Positions 35,894 to 44,614 of a stretch of DNA of 64,000 nt are shown here, piece by piece. The notes under the pieces are model-generated. The model made no database searches, was not told the origin of the DNA, and saw only the letters and a list, made by a program, of their open reading frames with translations. The translations under genes and the position numbers were made by a program. The DNA comes from Carboxylicivirga taeanensis (GTDB taxonomy: Bacteria; Bacteroidota; Bacteroidia; Bacteroidales; Marinilabiliaceae), in NCBI RefSeq assembly GCF_051851475.1, contig NZ_JBPUSJ010000001.1, positions 310,001 to 374,000 on the forward strand, in the 5' to 3' direction. Positions within the stretch are counted from its first letter, which is position 1; every line of letters begins with the position of its first letter.

Positions 35894-36976
35894 TTACCAG
35901 TTATCAATTTCTTCTTTCAGTATCTGCCAATGTGCATCTTTCATCTCATATGGCGTAAACACACACACGCCCGAAGCACCTCCCTTTTTAGAAGCCTGAA
36001 TAGCCAGCTGAAACTCTTCAGGGGTTGCAAAGGCAGGCATGTACAGGCCACTGTACAATGGTGCACGACCATCAAGTGCTTCAACACCTTCTTTACATGA
36101 TTGCTGCACCCAATCTATTCCTTCGCGGTAAAAGCTATTGTAATTCATTGGATAATAGGCATCCAGGTTCCACTTATCCCATTCCTGACGTACCAGTTTT
36201 TTGGAGATAGTTGGCGTTGGAAATACAGCCGCGTTTATTTTATTTCCTTTGGCATGTACCGCTTTGGTGAGCTCATCAACCGTTTCGGTCACCATGTCGT
36301 AGCGAAACTGTCGCCAGCGCACATTATCGGGCGCTGCATCTGCAAAAGATGAAGCATCTTCACCTGTTTCCTTTTTATAGCGTTCTATACAATCGTCGCA
36401 ATAGCAAAAATCAAACTCGGCATATTCCTTATCCATCACTAACCCGTACACATCCCAAAGATCGCGGGCCAATATCACATCTGAATGGCGAATATAATCG
36501 AGGTGCACGCCATCAATATTGGGTACTTCAGCCAAATCTTCCACCAACTTGGTTAAATGAGCTCTCACCTCGGGTTTTGTTGGACACAGCCATTTATAAT
36601 AATCAACAAAAGGAGGATGCTCTGCAGTGGATTTGCCATCACGGCTTACCGTGTACCAATCGGGATGCTCTTCCAACAGTTCATTATTATAGCGTCGCAG
36701 AATTGTTTGCCAGGCGTGTAACTCCAATCCATGTTTATGCGCCAGTTCAACAGCTGCCGGATACTTCTCCAGGGCACATTGATACATCACCCCATCTATT
36801 CCTGTTTCCTTTAGTTTTATAAACATTTGCTCCAGCACAACATTATCTTCATCTTTCCCCTCGCCCATCCACACATAATGTTTAGCTGATGGAATTTCCT
36901 TTGGTGCCTGGCAGCCTGGTAATGCTGTTACAAGTGCTGCAACAATCAATACTGACAGCTTAATAAATTGCTTCAT
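35894..36976 (-). CDS. GH10-like lipoprotein (GHL10-type putative glycosidase)
   Basis: A 360-residue lipoprotein with signal VLIVAALVTALPGC and Cys22. The body is a single TIM barrel of the glycosyl-hydrolase-like 10 type: GVMYQCALEKYPAAVELAHKHGLELHAW, NIDGVHLDYIRH and AAVFPTPT, with NLDAYYPMNY late in the barrel. A four-Cys cluster (FCYCDDCIERY) is characteristic of this group in Bacteroidota. Catalytic activity and substrate are not established. It lies upstream of GH20 and is probably co-transcribed. Confidence 0.8.
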   Translation of the reverse strand: MKQFIKLSVLIVAALVTALPGCQAPKEIPSAKHYVWMGEGKDEDNVVLEQMFIKLKETGIDGVMYQCALEKYPAAVELAHKHGLELHAWQTILRRYNNELLEEHPDWYTVSRDGKSTAEHPPFVDYYKWLCPTKPEVRAHLTKLVEDLAEVPNIDGVHLDYIRHSDVILARDLWDVYGLVMDKEYAEFDFCYCDDCIERYKKETGEDASSFADAAPDNVRWRQFRYDMVTETVDELTKAVHAKGNKINAAVFPTPTISKKLVRQEWDKWNLDAYYPMNYNSFYREGIDWVQQSCKEGVEALDGRAPLYSGLYMPAFATPEEFQLAIQASKKGGASGVCVFTPYEMKDAHWQILKEEIDNW

Positions 36977-37139
36977 AATACTTCGATTTAGAGGTTTTAT
37001 TCTCCAAGGTCAAGCTTTTATTTTAAAGTCCGAAATATAGGGAGCCATCTTGATACCAAATTGAAATCTTGTTACAGATAATTGAACAAATGTGCCGTAT
37101 CTTTTTTTCTTTGATAGCATCACTGTGAATCAAACGAAC

Positions 37140-38153
37140 ATGCATAAAACAGAAAACACTGACATATTGATAGTTGGTCAGGGATTAGCCGGCACCTTAC
37201 TTTCCTACCATTTATTCAGGCAAAATATTGCCCATCGGGTTATTGACATTCCAAAAGAAGGTAGTGCTTCGCGAGCGGCGGCAGGACTAATCAATCCCAT
37301 TGTTGTGAAACGTGTTACAAAAACATGGCAGGCCGATCTTTTTCAGCCATATGCTCATCAGTTGTATAAAGAACTGGAAACGCTGCTCAACACCCGTTTT
37401 TATTATCCCCAGTCTATTAGTAAGCTTTACGGTAAAGAAGATGAACAATTTTGGCAGCACCGCTTGGATAAGGCGGCCCTGCACAATTACATATCGGTAA
37501 AAGCCCGTAAGGACTTACCAAACGGTATTCGTCAGCCATACGGCTATGGCACCATCCATCCCTGCGCACGCTTAGACATGGCCACGTTGCTCGACTCCTA
37601 TCGAGAGTTTTTACACCAAAAGAATATGCTGATTGAGGCCGGGGTAGATGATGAAGACATTATTCTAACCGAAACCGACATTACCTGGAAGCACCTGCAA
37701 GCCCGGCGAATCATTTTTTGTCGAGGTAGCTATGATGCCAGTAGCCGCTTTTTTAAACACCTTAAGTGGAACAACACCAAAGGCGAATTGCTTGATGTAA
37801 CCATACCCAATTTACAGCTCAAAAACATCCTGAGTAAAGGAATATTTGTGATGCCAATAGCAGATCAGCGCTTTAAAATTGGAGCTACCTACGCCCACCA
37901 ATGGGAAAATCTGGCACCCAGTCCTGAAAAACGTGATGAGCTATTGACCAAATGGGCTGCAATTTCTGATTTACCGCTAACCATTACGCAGCCGCTTACC
38001 GGCATCCGACCAACCTTTGCTGACAGACGCCCACTGCTAACCTTTCTGAACGACCATCCACAAATTGGCATTTTTAACGGATTGGGCTCCCGTGGCGGCC
38101 TAATGGCACCTTATCTGGCAAAAGAAATGGCAGAAAAACTAAAATCTATTTGA
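37140..38153 (+). CDS. FAD-dependent oxidoreductase (DAO family)
   Basis: A 337-residue flavoprotein. The dinucleotide motif DILIVGQGLAGTLLSYHL is at the N-terminus once the ATG at 37140 is used; 16 upstream codons would push it inward and are excluded. SRAAAGLINPIVVKR and the C-terminal GIFNGLGSRGGLMAPYLA are typical of D-amino-acid-oxidase-like enzymes. A similar arrangement occurs in the oxidase half of MnmC, but the methyltransferase half is missing here. The substrate is unknown. A TATCTTTT at 37098-37105 is a possible -7 element. Confidence 0.82.
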   Translation: MHKTENTDILIVGQGLAGTLLSYHLFRQNIAHRVIDIPKEGSASRAAAGLINPIVVKRVTKTWQADLFQPYAHQLYKELETLLNTRFYYPQSISKLYGKEDEQFWQHRLDKAALHNYISVKARKDLPNGIRQPYGYGTIHPCARLDMATLLDSYREFLHQKNMLIEAGVDDEDIILTETDITWKHLQARRIIFCRGSYDASSRFFKHLKWNNTKGELLDVTIPNLQLKNILSKGIFVMPIADQRFKIGATYAHQWENLAPSPEKRDELLTKWAAISDLPLTITQPLTGIRPTFADRRPLLTFLNDHPQIGIFNGLGSRGGLMAPYLAKEMAEKLKSI

Positions 38154-38282
38154 TAAAATACAAAACCAACCTGTTTAATATCCTCAATATAAGTATCTTT
38201 ATTAGAGATATTGGAGTCCAGAAACCAAATAAACGGGGCGGTACCGAAAAGCCAAATGAGTAGGAAATAACTACACCTAATT

Positions 38283-38525
38283 ATGAACACTAATTGTCCT
38301 AATGTTGAGAAATGCCCCATTTTTAAAGGCATTCTCAAAGATCGCAAGATGACAACAAAGTCTTACCAACAACTGTACTGTGTGGCAGGAGCAGAGAAAT
38401 ATTCAACCTGCAAGCGCTACGAAACAAAAGCCAAATATGGTGTTTGTCCACCTGATTTACTTCCCAATTCTACACTAACATTGGAGCAGATTGCCAGCAA
38501 GTACAATTTGCAACCCCACCCCTGA
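38283..38525 (+). CDS. Small Cys-rich protein, probable metal site
   Basis: An 80-residue protein with five Cys: C5-x5-C11, C33-x9-C43 and C55. The two pairs frame a basic helix, as in small zinc or iron-sulfur binding modules. I do not recognise a named family. It starts 129 bp after the oxidoreductase gene; a TATCTTTA sequence upstream may be its -7 element. Coding is supported by the ordered Cys pattern and the absence of competing ORFs. Confidence 0.65.
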   Translation: MNTNCPNVEKCPIFKGILKDRKMTTKSYQQLYCVAGAEKYSTCKRYETKAKYGVCPPDLLPNSTLTLEQIASKYNLQPHP

Positions 38526-38620
38526 TCGAGTGGATCTATTTCGACTAACAAAGTCAAATTACAATGAGAAGCAGGGAAGCAAAAACAATTGATATTCCCT
38601 CAAAAGGATACAAAAAAGAA

Positions 38621-38678
38621 TACGCCAAGAGCGCAAGGGTCTGAATAATCAATCACTCATCCTTGCGTGCTTGGCGTA
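38621..38678. repeat. REP-like imperfect palindrome
   Basis: TACGCCAAGAGCGCAAGG (38621-38638) and CCTTGCGTGCTTGGCGTA (38661-38678) are inverted repeats with 16 of 18 positions pairing across a 22-base loop. It lies between convergent genes. It resembles dispersed extragenic palindromes and lacks a clear T-run on either side; it may also act as a weak terminator. Confidence 0.55.
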
Positions 38679-38740
38679 AAATCTTAATACATTTTTCGAA
38701 AAGCTAAGTTGTATGCCGTGCAATTAATGTTACACTGCTA

Positions 38741-40141
38741 TTACTCAACACTCTCTTCAGGCCTGTCATCTGCCTTATCGCGCTTGCCGTTAAAAACAAA
38801 GTTAATACCCAAACGGGCATTCACATACTTCGCTGATGCCGGCTTAAACGCTGCATTTAAATTATCTGTAACCGCATAAACCTGAAAAGGCCCCAGGTTA
38901 AGCGCCATACCAGCCCCCAGATTGGCTGGGGCATTTTTCATATACGAATATGTGATGGCTCCGGATAGAATACGTCCAGCCTGCAAACCTGTGGCCAATG
39001 TTACTTGTGGCACCAGCTTGTCATCAACAAAGTAGTTTTTAGAAACCAACCCAAAGTTGAGCCATTCTTTAAACTGATAATCAGCCGACACATTGAAATT
39101 CCCCATTAATCCGGTTCGATAACTATCTGCATCATTGCTAAAACGGAACGTTTCCTCAAAATCATCTCCCAACTGCTCCAGGTAATCCGCATCGCCGGCA
39201 TCACCAGTTAGCTCATCAGATACATTCACACCATCATAATCAAAAGTACCTTTGGTGAATAAGCGCGAGGTCCCTTCTTTCCAATTAATAAACCCTAAAT
39301 CATTAATGGCAGCTCCCAGCATTAACTTATCTGTTAATTGATAGGTTGCACCAAGATCAAGACCAAAGCCTGTATTTTTAGTAGAGGTAAACAGCTCATC
39401 GGCATCATCACGGACCTCTAAATTATCCACATATCCTTCGGCATCGTAGGTGATATCCAATGGAATATTGGTGCGGAATGAGGCATCGGAAGTGATGCGC
39501 ATATTTCCGTTTTGAAATGTTTCCATCTCCAGGGTGAAATACTCCGACTGCACATTGGCCACACCAATGAGGTACTTCACACGCACCCCAAGGGTCAGTT
39601 TGTCGTTGATGGACTTTGAAGCACCAAGTACTACCTCATGGTAATCCAAACCATTGACATAAATATCCGAAAAAGAGTGGTTAATGGGCTGACTCAAATC
39701 ATAATCCCAGTTACCATAACGCAAGTTCATTAAGGAAGCAGGATAGTTCATACGGGCCTTCAGCCTGTGATTGATGTCGAAAGTAAAAAACCACTGCTTA
39801 ACAGCAAACCCGAAGCCAAGTACCTGAAGAGATGCTTCGGTGGCAAACAGGTTATTATCCTGCATTTGGCCCGCGGCATAATCCAAATCCACAATTAAGG
39901 AATCGGCCTGCATTCCTGTTCCTTTTCGAATAATATCATTCCACGAAAAACCACTATTTGTTCCATTGAATTGCACACTTCCTAAGGCAGGCATAGCCAG
40001 GTACCATTTTTTTACCGGTCGAAAAGCAGCGTTAAGTTGTGTCGATTGCGGAATTCCCTTGGTGAACATCAGAGAGTTATCCTGAGCTATGGCAGTAAAG
40101 CCAAAAGCCAGCATTAAAATTACAATATATATCTGTTTCAT
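38741..40141 (-). CDS. DUF5723-type outer-membrane beta-barrel protein
   Basis: A 466-residue protein with signal VILMLAFGFTAIAQ. I use the ATG at 40141; the two earlier codons begin with TTG. The mature part alternates hydrophobic and polar residues in beta strands, with recurrent GFGFAVKQWFFTF, LGASKSINDKLTLGVRVKYLIG and GLDLGATYQLTDKLMLGAAINDLGFINW, and ends in a short charged tail. This matches DUF5723 outer-membrane proteins, related in appearance to PorV/FadL-type barrels. Function unknown. It follows a 503-residue lipoprotein gene by 18 bp and is surely co-expressed with it. Confidence 0.75.
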   Translation of the reverse strand: MKQIYIVILMLAFGFTAIAQDNSLMFTKGIPQSTQLNAAFRPVKKWYLAMPALGSVQFNGTNSGFSWNDIIRKGTGMQADSLIVDLDYAAGQMQDNNLFATEASLQVLGFGFAVKQWFFTFDINHRLKARMNYPASLMNLRYGNWDYDLSQPINHSFSDIYVNGLDYHEVVLGASKSINDKLTLGVRVKYLIGVANVQSEYFTLEMETFQNGNMRITSDASFRTNIPLDITYDAEGYVDNLEVRDDADELFTSTKNTGFGLDLGATYQLTDKLMLGAAINDLGFINWKEGTSRLFTKGTFDYDGVNVSDELTGDAGDADYLEQLGDDFEETFRFSNDADSYRTGLMGNFNVSADYQFKEWLNFGLVSKNYFVDDKLVPQVTLATGLQAGRILSGAITYSYMKNAPANLGAGMALNLGPFQVYAVTDNLNAAFKPASAKYVNARLGINFVFNGKRDKADDRPEESVE

Positions 40142-40159
40142 TATCAAGCCTTATCGGGG

Positions 40160-41671
40160 TTAGTTATTATACTCTATCTTGCCACGAATACCCAATTGAA
40201 TATCCAAGGCATTTTGTCGTTGAAACACAACAATCTGCCCCTCATCATATTGGGAGGTATTAAGGCGGATGCTTAACCTTAATTCTTCAGCCTTCTTCAG
40301 ACTCTCAACCTGCGACTCCGTCAGAGTAATTTCAGTCGTACTTTCACTGGTTTCAATAACCAAACCCTCTCCATTCACCTTTGCCGGTTCCACCAGATTA
40401 ATAGCCATGGTTTCAAGCACAGAAGCAGTTTGAGCATCATAAAAATCAATGGTAGCCGATGCCCCAATAGGCAGACCATTCAGCGAAGTAATTACCAGGG
40501 CTGCCTTCGTCAGATCATCGAGCAAGTCAATATCATCCAACTTAATAACCTCTTGCTCTAACTCCGCGTTGAGTTTGAGCTTAAGTGGCACTTCAAAGCC
40601 ATACCCGATATAAATGCGATCCTGATCGGTCAGTTCCAGTTCATCAGTATATTGATTACCCGGATTCAGCGTCAGTATGCCAGCATACTTTAATTGCTCA
40701 GGGGTTTTAGACAGAAAGGAACTGATATTGGAGTTGTCATTTGTTAATATATGAGCCGAACGTTTTGATTGTTCTCCGGCCTGAACCCCTTCAATATCGA
40801 AAGGCTGCGAACTCAATGGCAAGATGCTACCATCCTGAACCTGACCACTTAGAATAGCTTCAATACGCCCATTAAACGGGGTGGCATTATCAACAATAAC
40901 ACTTAGCTGCGGCTCAGCAAACTCCACTTCACCGGGGATGTCGGCCAATACGTCAAAATCAAGTGCATAGGTACCTTCATTCATACTTACCTGATTCTCT
41001 GACATGGTCCCTCTCACATACTTGAGTGATAACTCATCGAGCGCTAAAGAAACAGTACCAATAGTACCTTCGGAAAAAGACCCTCCAGCTAGAGGTTTAA
41101 CTGCAACTTCCGCTGCAATGGATGTACCTTCAATCAAAAAGCGATCGCCAGCAATTACCTGAGTAGCTGTTTGGTTACTATGCACCTCCATCTCTATTAC
41201 CCGGCTTGTACCTCCGTTATTTGCGGTTGGTAATGTTATGGTCAGCAGTAAAGGTGCTGGTAAATCGACACCAGACACAGACACCTGATAGTCAAGCACC
41301 ATTTCCCGCACTTCGGCATTGGGAATTGACATCTGAAACTCTACAGCCTGGGAAACTGAAGCCTGGGTGTTAAAAAGAATGTAGGGTACAGTTACACTTA
41401 CATTATTTGCAGACAATCTGAAAAAATCATTAATCCCCACATACTCCAGCGAATCGGTTTCCTGGAAAAGAATAATGTTTTCTCCATCATACTTAACCAT
41501 ATCTGTCTGATCGGACAGAATATCCTCCATACTAACGCTGGCCTTTGCCAGTGGAATGGCAACAGCTGCATTCGTATTTACATCATCAACGATGAGGTCG
41601 GTATCGAACTCATCTCCAATACAGCCTGAAACCAGAATTACTGCTAACAAGCCGGTCAACATTTTTTTCAT
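40160..41671 (-). CDS. Beta-rich lipoprotein of unknown function, partner of DUF5723 protein
   Basis: A 503-residue lipoprotein; the ATG at 41671 gives the signal LTGLLAVILVSGC with a lipobox. The body is acidic and rich in Thr, Val and Asn, with an alternating beta pattern and no Cys motif, suggesting stacked beta-sandwiches. I do not recognise a named domain. The 18-bp gap to the DUF5723 gene suggests that the two form an outer-membrane pair. The 426-bp gap upstream to dnaJ holds only the dnaJ terminator and a weak TAAATTTA -7 candidate. Confidence 0.7.
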   Translation of the reverse strand: MKKMLTGLLAVILVSGCIGDEFDTDLIVDDVNTNAAVAIPLAKASVSMEDILSDQTDMVKYDGENIILFQETDSLEYVGINDFFRLSANNVSVTVPYILFNTQASVSQAVEFQMSIPNAEVREMVLDYQVSVSGVDLPAPLLLTITLPTANNGGTSRVIEMEVHSNQTATQVIAGDRFLIEGTSIAAEVAVKPLAGGSFSEGTIGTVSLALDELSLKYVRGTMSENQVSMNEGTYALDFDVLADIPGEVEFAEPQLSVIVDNATPFNGRIEAILSGQVQDGSILPLSSQPFDIEGVQAGEQSKRSAHILTNDNSNISSFLSKTPEQLKYAGILTLNPGNQYTDELELTDQDRIYIGYGFEVPLKLKLNAELEQEVIKLDDIDLLDDLTKAALVITSLNGLPIGASATIDFYDAQTASVLETMAINLVEPAKVNGEGLVIETSESTTEITLTESQVESLKKAEELRLSIRLNTSQYDEGQIVVFQRQNALDIQLGIRGKIEYNN

Positions 41672-42045
41672 GCGCGTAAATTTATTTTCTTTAGTCACTA
41701 CTTGTCGAGCTATTTCAGAATGAAACACTCAAATCATTTCTTGCATTCATCTGCTTATCCCCAACAAGTTATTTTATTAAAGGACGGGCAAACACCAATT
41801 TTAAAAGGTATCTGAGCACTTAAACTACCCCTGCCATTTATTCCTCCCAGTTTTTCAACATTACAGGTGGTAAACGCAATTGCTATTTGAATGTTTCGAA
41901 ATCATTTTCTGTTTTTTGATGACAGTTAACGGGTTCAATATGCCCTGATTTGCTAAAGACTTAATCACAATTACTTACTATTTAACACTTAGCAACTGGA
42001 ATGTCAACTATTTCCACTAAATCCTGGAAACTATTGATAAGCATA

Positions 42046-42078
42046 CAAAAAAAGCCGGCTCCATCGGCCGGCTTCTCT
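42046..42078 (-). terminator. Intrinsic terminator after dnaJ
   Basis: On the minus strand, the stem AAGCCGGCC / AGCCGGCTT is followed by a long T-run. It closes the grpE-dnaJ transcript. Confidence 0.9.
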
Positions 42079-42097
42079 CTTATATAGGCTATCAAAA

Positions 42098-43243
42098 CTA
42101 TTCAAACATGTTTCTCATGCGACTAAAAAAGCTTTCTCCACTTCCCTTTTTAGGATCAAAGCTTTCGGCTCCCTGAAGTTTCTCAATCAGCTTGCGTTCC
42201 TCTTTACCCAGTTCCTTAGGAATAAATACCTGCACATGAACCAGTAAATCGCCTTTACCATAACTGTTCACTTCTGGCAAACCTTTACCCCGTAAGCGTA
42301 AAATTTTGCCTGGTTGGGTACCTGGCTCTACTTTAACTTTTACAGCCCCGTCAACAGTAGGAATTTCAGCAGTTTTACCTAAGATGGCATCTGGAATACT
42401 TACATTCAGGCTATAAATCAGATTATTACCATCCCGCACCAATTCAGGATGTCTTTCTTCCTCAATAAGCACCAGTAAATCACCATTAATACCGCCACGA
42501 CGTGCCGCGTTTCCTTTTCCAGAAACAGAAAGCTGCATTCCTTCTTCAACACCGGCTGGTATGTTCAAGCTGATGATTTCCTCATCGCGCATAATTCCCT
42601 CACCGGCACAATGATTACACTTATTTGTAATAATCTTTCCTTCGCCACCACAAGTCGGACAGGTAGACGAAGTTTGCATCTGTCCCAAGATGGTATTCGA
42701 GATACGCGTTACCTGACCGGTTCCATGGCACGTTGAACAGTTGCTGTAAGAAGAGCCATCCTGAGCACCGGAACCACTACAGTGGTTACATTCAACGTAT
42801 TTCTTGACTTTGATTTTCTTTTCAGCTCCGTTGGCAATTTCCTTTAAGTTAAGTTTGACTTTTACTCGCAGATTGGAGCCCTTATTGACTCTCCGGCCAC
42901 CTCGGGATCCACCGCCGAAACCGCCGAAACCACCAAAGCCACCACCAAAAATATCTCCAAAATGTGAGAAGATATCATCCATGGACATACCGCCACCAAA
43001 GCCACCACCTGCAGCTCCTCCAACACCAGCATGACCATATTGATCATAGCGCTGTCGCTTTTCATCGTTAGAAAGCACCTCATAAGCTTCTGCTGCTTCT
43101 TTAAACTTTTCTTCAGCAGCTTTATCGCCCTGGTTTTTATCCGGGTGATATTTGATCGCTTTTTTTCGGTATGCTTTTTTTATTTCTTCTTTAGAAGCAC
43201 CTTTTGATACTTCAAGTACTTCATAGTAATCTCTTTTCGACAT
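42098..43243 (-). CDS. dnaJ: Chaperone DnaJ (Hsp40)
   Basis: A 381-residue type I DnaJ that stimulates DnaK and presents substrates. The J domain (1-70) has the HPD motif in IKYHPDKNQGD. A Gly/Phe-rich segment covers about 75-110. Four CxxCxGxG zinc repeats (CNHCSGSG, CSTCHGTG, CPTCGGEG, CNHCAGEG) are complete, followed by the two substrate-binding beta domains. It is 12 bp after grpE. Identification is firm. Confidence 0.98.
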   Translation of the reverse strand: MSKRDYYEVLEVSKGASKEEIKKAYRKKAIKYHPDKNQGDKAAEEKFKEAAEAYEVLSNDEKRQRYDQYGHAGVGGAAGGGFGGGMSMDDIFSHFGDIFGGGFGGFGGFGGGSRGGRRVNKGSNLRVKVKLNLKEIANGAEKKIKVKKYVECNHCSGSGAQDGSSYSNCSTCHGTGQVTRISNTILGQMQTSSTCPTCGGEGKIITNKCNHCAGEGIMRDEEIISLNIPAGVEEGMQLSVSGKGNAARRGGINGDLLVLIEEERHPELVRDGNNLIYSLNVSIPDAILGKTAEIPTVDGAVKVKVEPGTQPGKILRLRGKGLPEVNSYGKGDLLVHVQVFIPKELGKEERKLIEKLQGAESFDPKKGSGESFFSRMRNMFE

Positions 43244-43255
43244 AGTTCAGCTTAT

Positions 43256-43864
43256 TTATTCGCCTACAACAACTTTTGAAAAACGCACCACCTTATCGTG
43301 TAAGGTATATCCTTTTTCTATGCAGTCGATAACTTTTCCTTTCATCTCTTCCTTTGGCGCCGGAATTTTTGTCACTGCCTCGTGCAGGTCGGTATTGAAA
43401 TCTTTGTCTTTCGCCTCAATTTCTTTCATACCTTGCTGTCCCAAAAAGTCATTAAACTTTGTGTAAATCAGTTTAATACCTTCTTTCAAGCCATCCATAT
43501 CCTTCGCTTCATCCAAATGCGTCAGCGCCCGATCAAAATCATCAATAACCGGCAACAGAGCTAACAGTATGCTCTCACCGGCCGTTTTTGTCAACTCCAT
43601 CTTTTCCTTAAGTGTTCTTCGACGGTAGTTGTCATACTCAGCACTCAATCGCAGGTATTTATCATTCATTTCATTGAGTTTATTAGCCAATGCTGTTTCT
43701 CCTTCTGGCTGAGCTGTCTCTTCAGTCTCTCCTTGCGGTTCCACCTGCTCTTCACCGTCAAGCTGCACTTCCTTCTCTACGGTTATTTCATTGAGCTCTT
43801 CAGCCGCCTGCGTATCCATCGCCTTTTCTTTAGCTTTCTCCTTTTTTGATGACTTATTATCCAT
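43256..43864 (-). CDS. grpE: Nucleotide exchange factor GrpE
   Basis: A 202-residue GrpE. The first 60 residues are charged and disordered (Glu/Gln-rich), followed by the long dimer helix (ANKLNEMNDKYLRLSAEYDNYRRR) and the beta-wing domain ending in VRFSKVVVG. It speeds ADP release from DnaK; dnaK is not in this window. A second Met 15 codons in is a possible alternative start. An inverted repeat lies in its leader (43898-43916). Confidence 0.96.
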   Translation of the reverse strand: MDNKSSKKEKAKEKAMDTQAAEELNEITVEKEVQLDGEEQVEPQGETEETAQPEGETALANKLNEMNDKYLRLSAEYDNYRRRTLKEKMELTKTAGESILLALLPVIDDFDRALTHLDEAKDMDGLKEGIKLIYTKFNDFLGQQGMKEIEAKDKDFNTDLHEAVTKIPAPKEEMKGKVIDCIEKGYTLHDKVVRFSKVVVGE

Positions 43865-43897
43865 TATATTTTAGTTTTTTATTATCAACATCAAACC

Positions 43898-43916
43898 GGC
43901 CGAGTATATCTCGGCC
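43898..43916. promoter_or_regulatory. Perfect inverted repeat in the grpE leader
   Basis: GGCCGAG-TATAT-CTCGGCC lies between the predicted -7 element (43926-43933) and the grpE start. It has no T-run, so it is not a terminator, and it does not match the CIRCE operator. It may be an operator or an RNA hairpin. Confidence 0.5.
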
Positions 43917-43925
43917 AGCCGCCTG

Positions 43926-43933
43926 CAAATTTA
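43926..43933 (-). promoter_or_regulatory. Predicted -7 element of grpE-dnaJ
   Basis: On the minus strand TAAATTTG matches TAnnTTTG. No well-spaced -33 TTTG is seen. The start codon is 62 bp downstream. Confidence 0.4.
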
Positions 43934-44016
43934 CAATTATTCTGCCAAGAAGCTGAATAATGGACAAATTGACAGAATATCCTTCATCCATTCATTTTCA
44001 AGGCGTTTATATATGA

Positions 44017-44055
44017 CAAAAGGCACACTCTTTATACAAAGAATATGCCTTTTTG
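44017..44055 (-). terminator. Terminator after the TlpA-like gene
   Basis: The hairpin AAAGGCA...TGCCTTT with a shorter internal stem (TCTTT/AAAGA) has T and A runs on both sides and sits just after the leftward thioredoxin gene. Confidence 0.7.
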
Positions 44056-44071
44056 CCACAGTTGTAAAATT

Positions 44072-44596
44072 CTATTTAAGCAATTGCTGCAAAGTACTTT
44101 TTAAAGATGTCCCCCGAATGTTTTTGGCGATAATGATGCCATTTTTATCGACTAAAAAATTTGTAGGAATCCCATTTACACGATATAATGCTGCTGCCCG
44201 GCTTCGCCAGCCTGATAAGTCGCTCACATGATAAGACCATTCCAGCTTATCTTCTTTAATGGCTTGTTTCCAAGCAGCTTGGTTTTTATCCAAAGACACA
44301 CTGTAAATTGTGAAGCCCTTACCAATATTAAAGTCCTTATCCTTAAACAGCTTATAGGCCTCCACCAAAACCGGGTTTTCTCTGCGACAAGGTCCACACC
44401 AGCTGGCCCAAAAATCGATGAGCACTACCTGTCCGCGCAGATCCTGCAAATCAACGACCTTACCTTGCGGATTACGCATTTTCAGATTAGGAGCCTCATT
44501 ACCAATGTTTAAACCTATTTCCTGGCCACTAACTGATACCGACAGCAATAACATAACAAGCCCTATCCAGGCAGGATATCCTTTAATCTGTGTCAT
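44072..44596 (-). CDS. TlpA-like secreted thioredoxin
   Basis: A 174-residue protein with a signal sequence (IGLVMLLLSVSVSGQ) and an AhpC/TSA-thioredoxin fold. The active site WASWCGPCR is complete at C67-C70, and cis-Pro is seen in NGIPTNFLVD. Proteins of this type reduce disulfides of envelope proteins. It follows, by 18 bp, a paralogue with a degenerate active site. A reductive partner such as the DsbD-like protein near 63.3 kb would be needed. Confidence 0.9.
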   Translation of the reverse strand: MTQIKGYPAWIGLVMLLLSVSVSGQEIGLNIGNEAPNLKMRNPQGKVVDLQDLRGQVVLIDFWASWCGPCRRENPVLVEAYKLFKDKDFNIGKGFTIYSVSLDKNQAAWKQAIKEDKLEWSYHVSDLSGWRSRAAALYRVNGIPTNFLVDKNGIIIAKNIRGTSLKSTLQQLLK

Positions 44597-44614
44597 AAAT
44601 GTTTGGGGAAATAA

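Noticed and set aside
37140..38153. The FAD oxidoreductase as MnmC
   Set aside because: Only the oxidoreductase half is present and the methyltransferase domain is missing, so a tRNA-modification role is not supported.
42804..43034. Proline-rich plus-strand ORF over dnaJ
   Set aside because: It is the complement of the dnaJ Gly/Phe-rich segment; the Pro run is an artefact of Gly codons read on the other strand.
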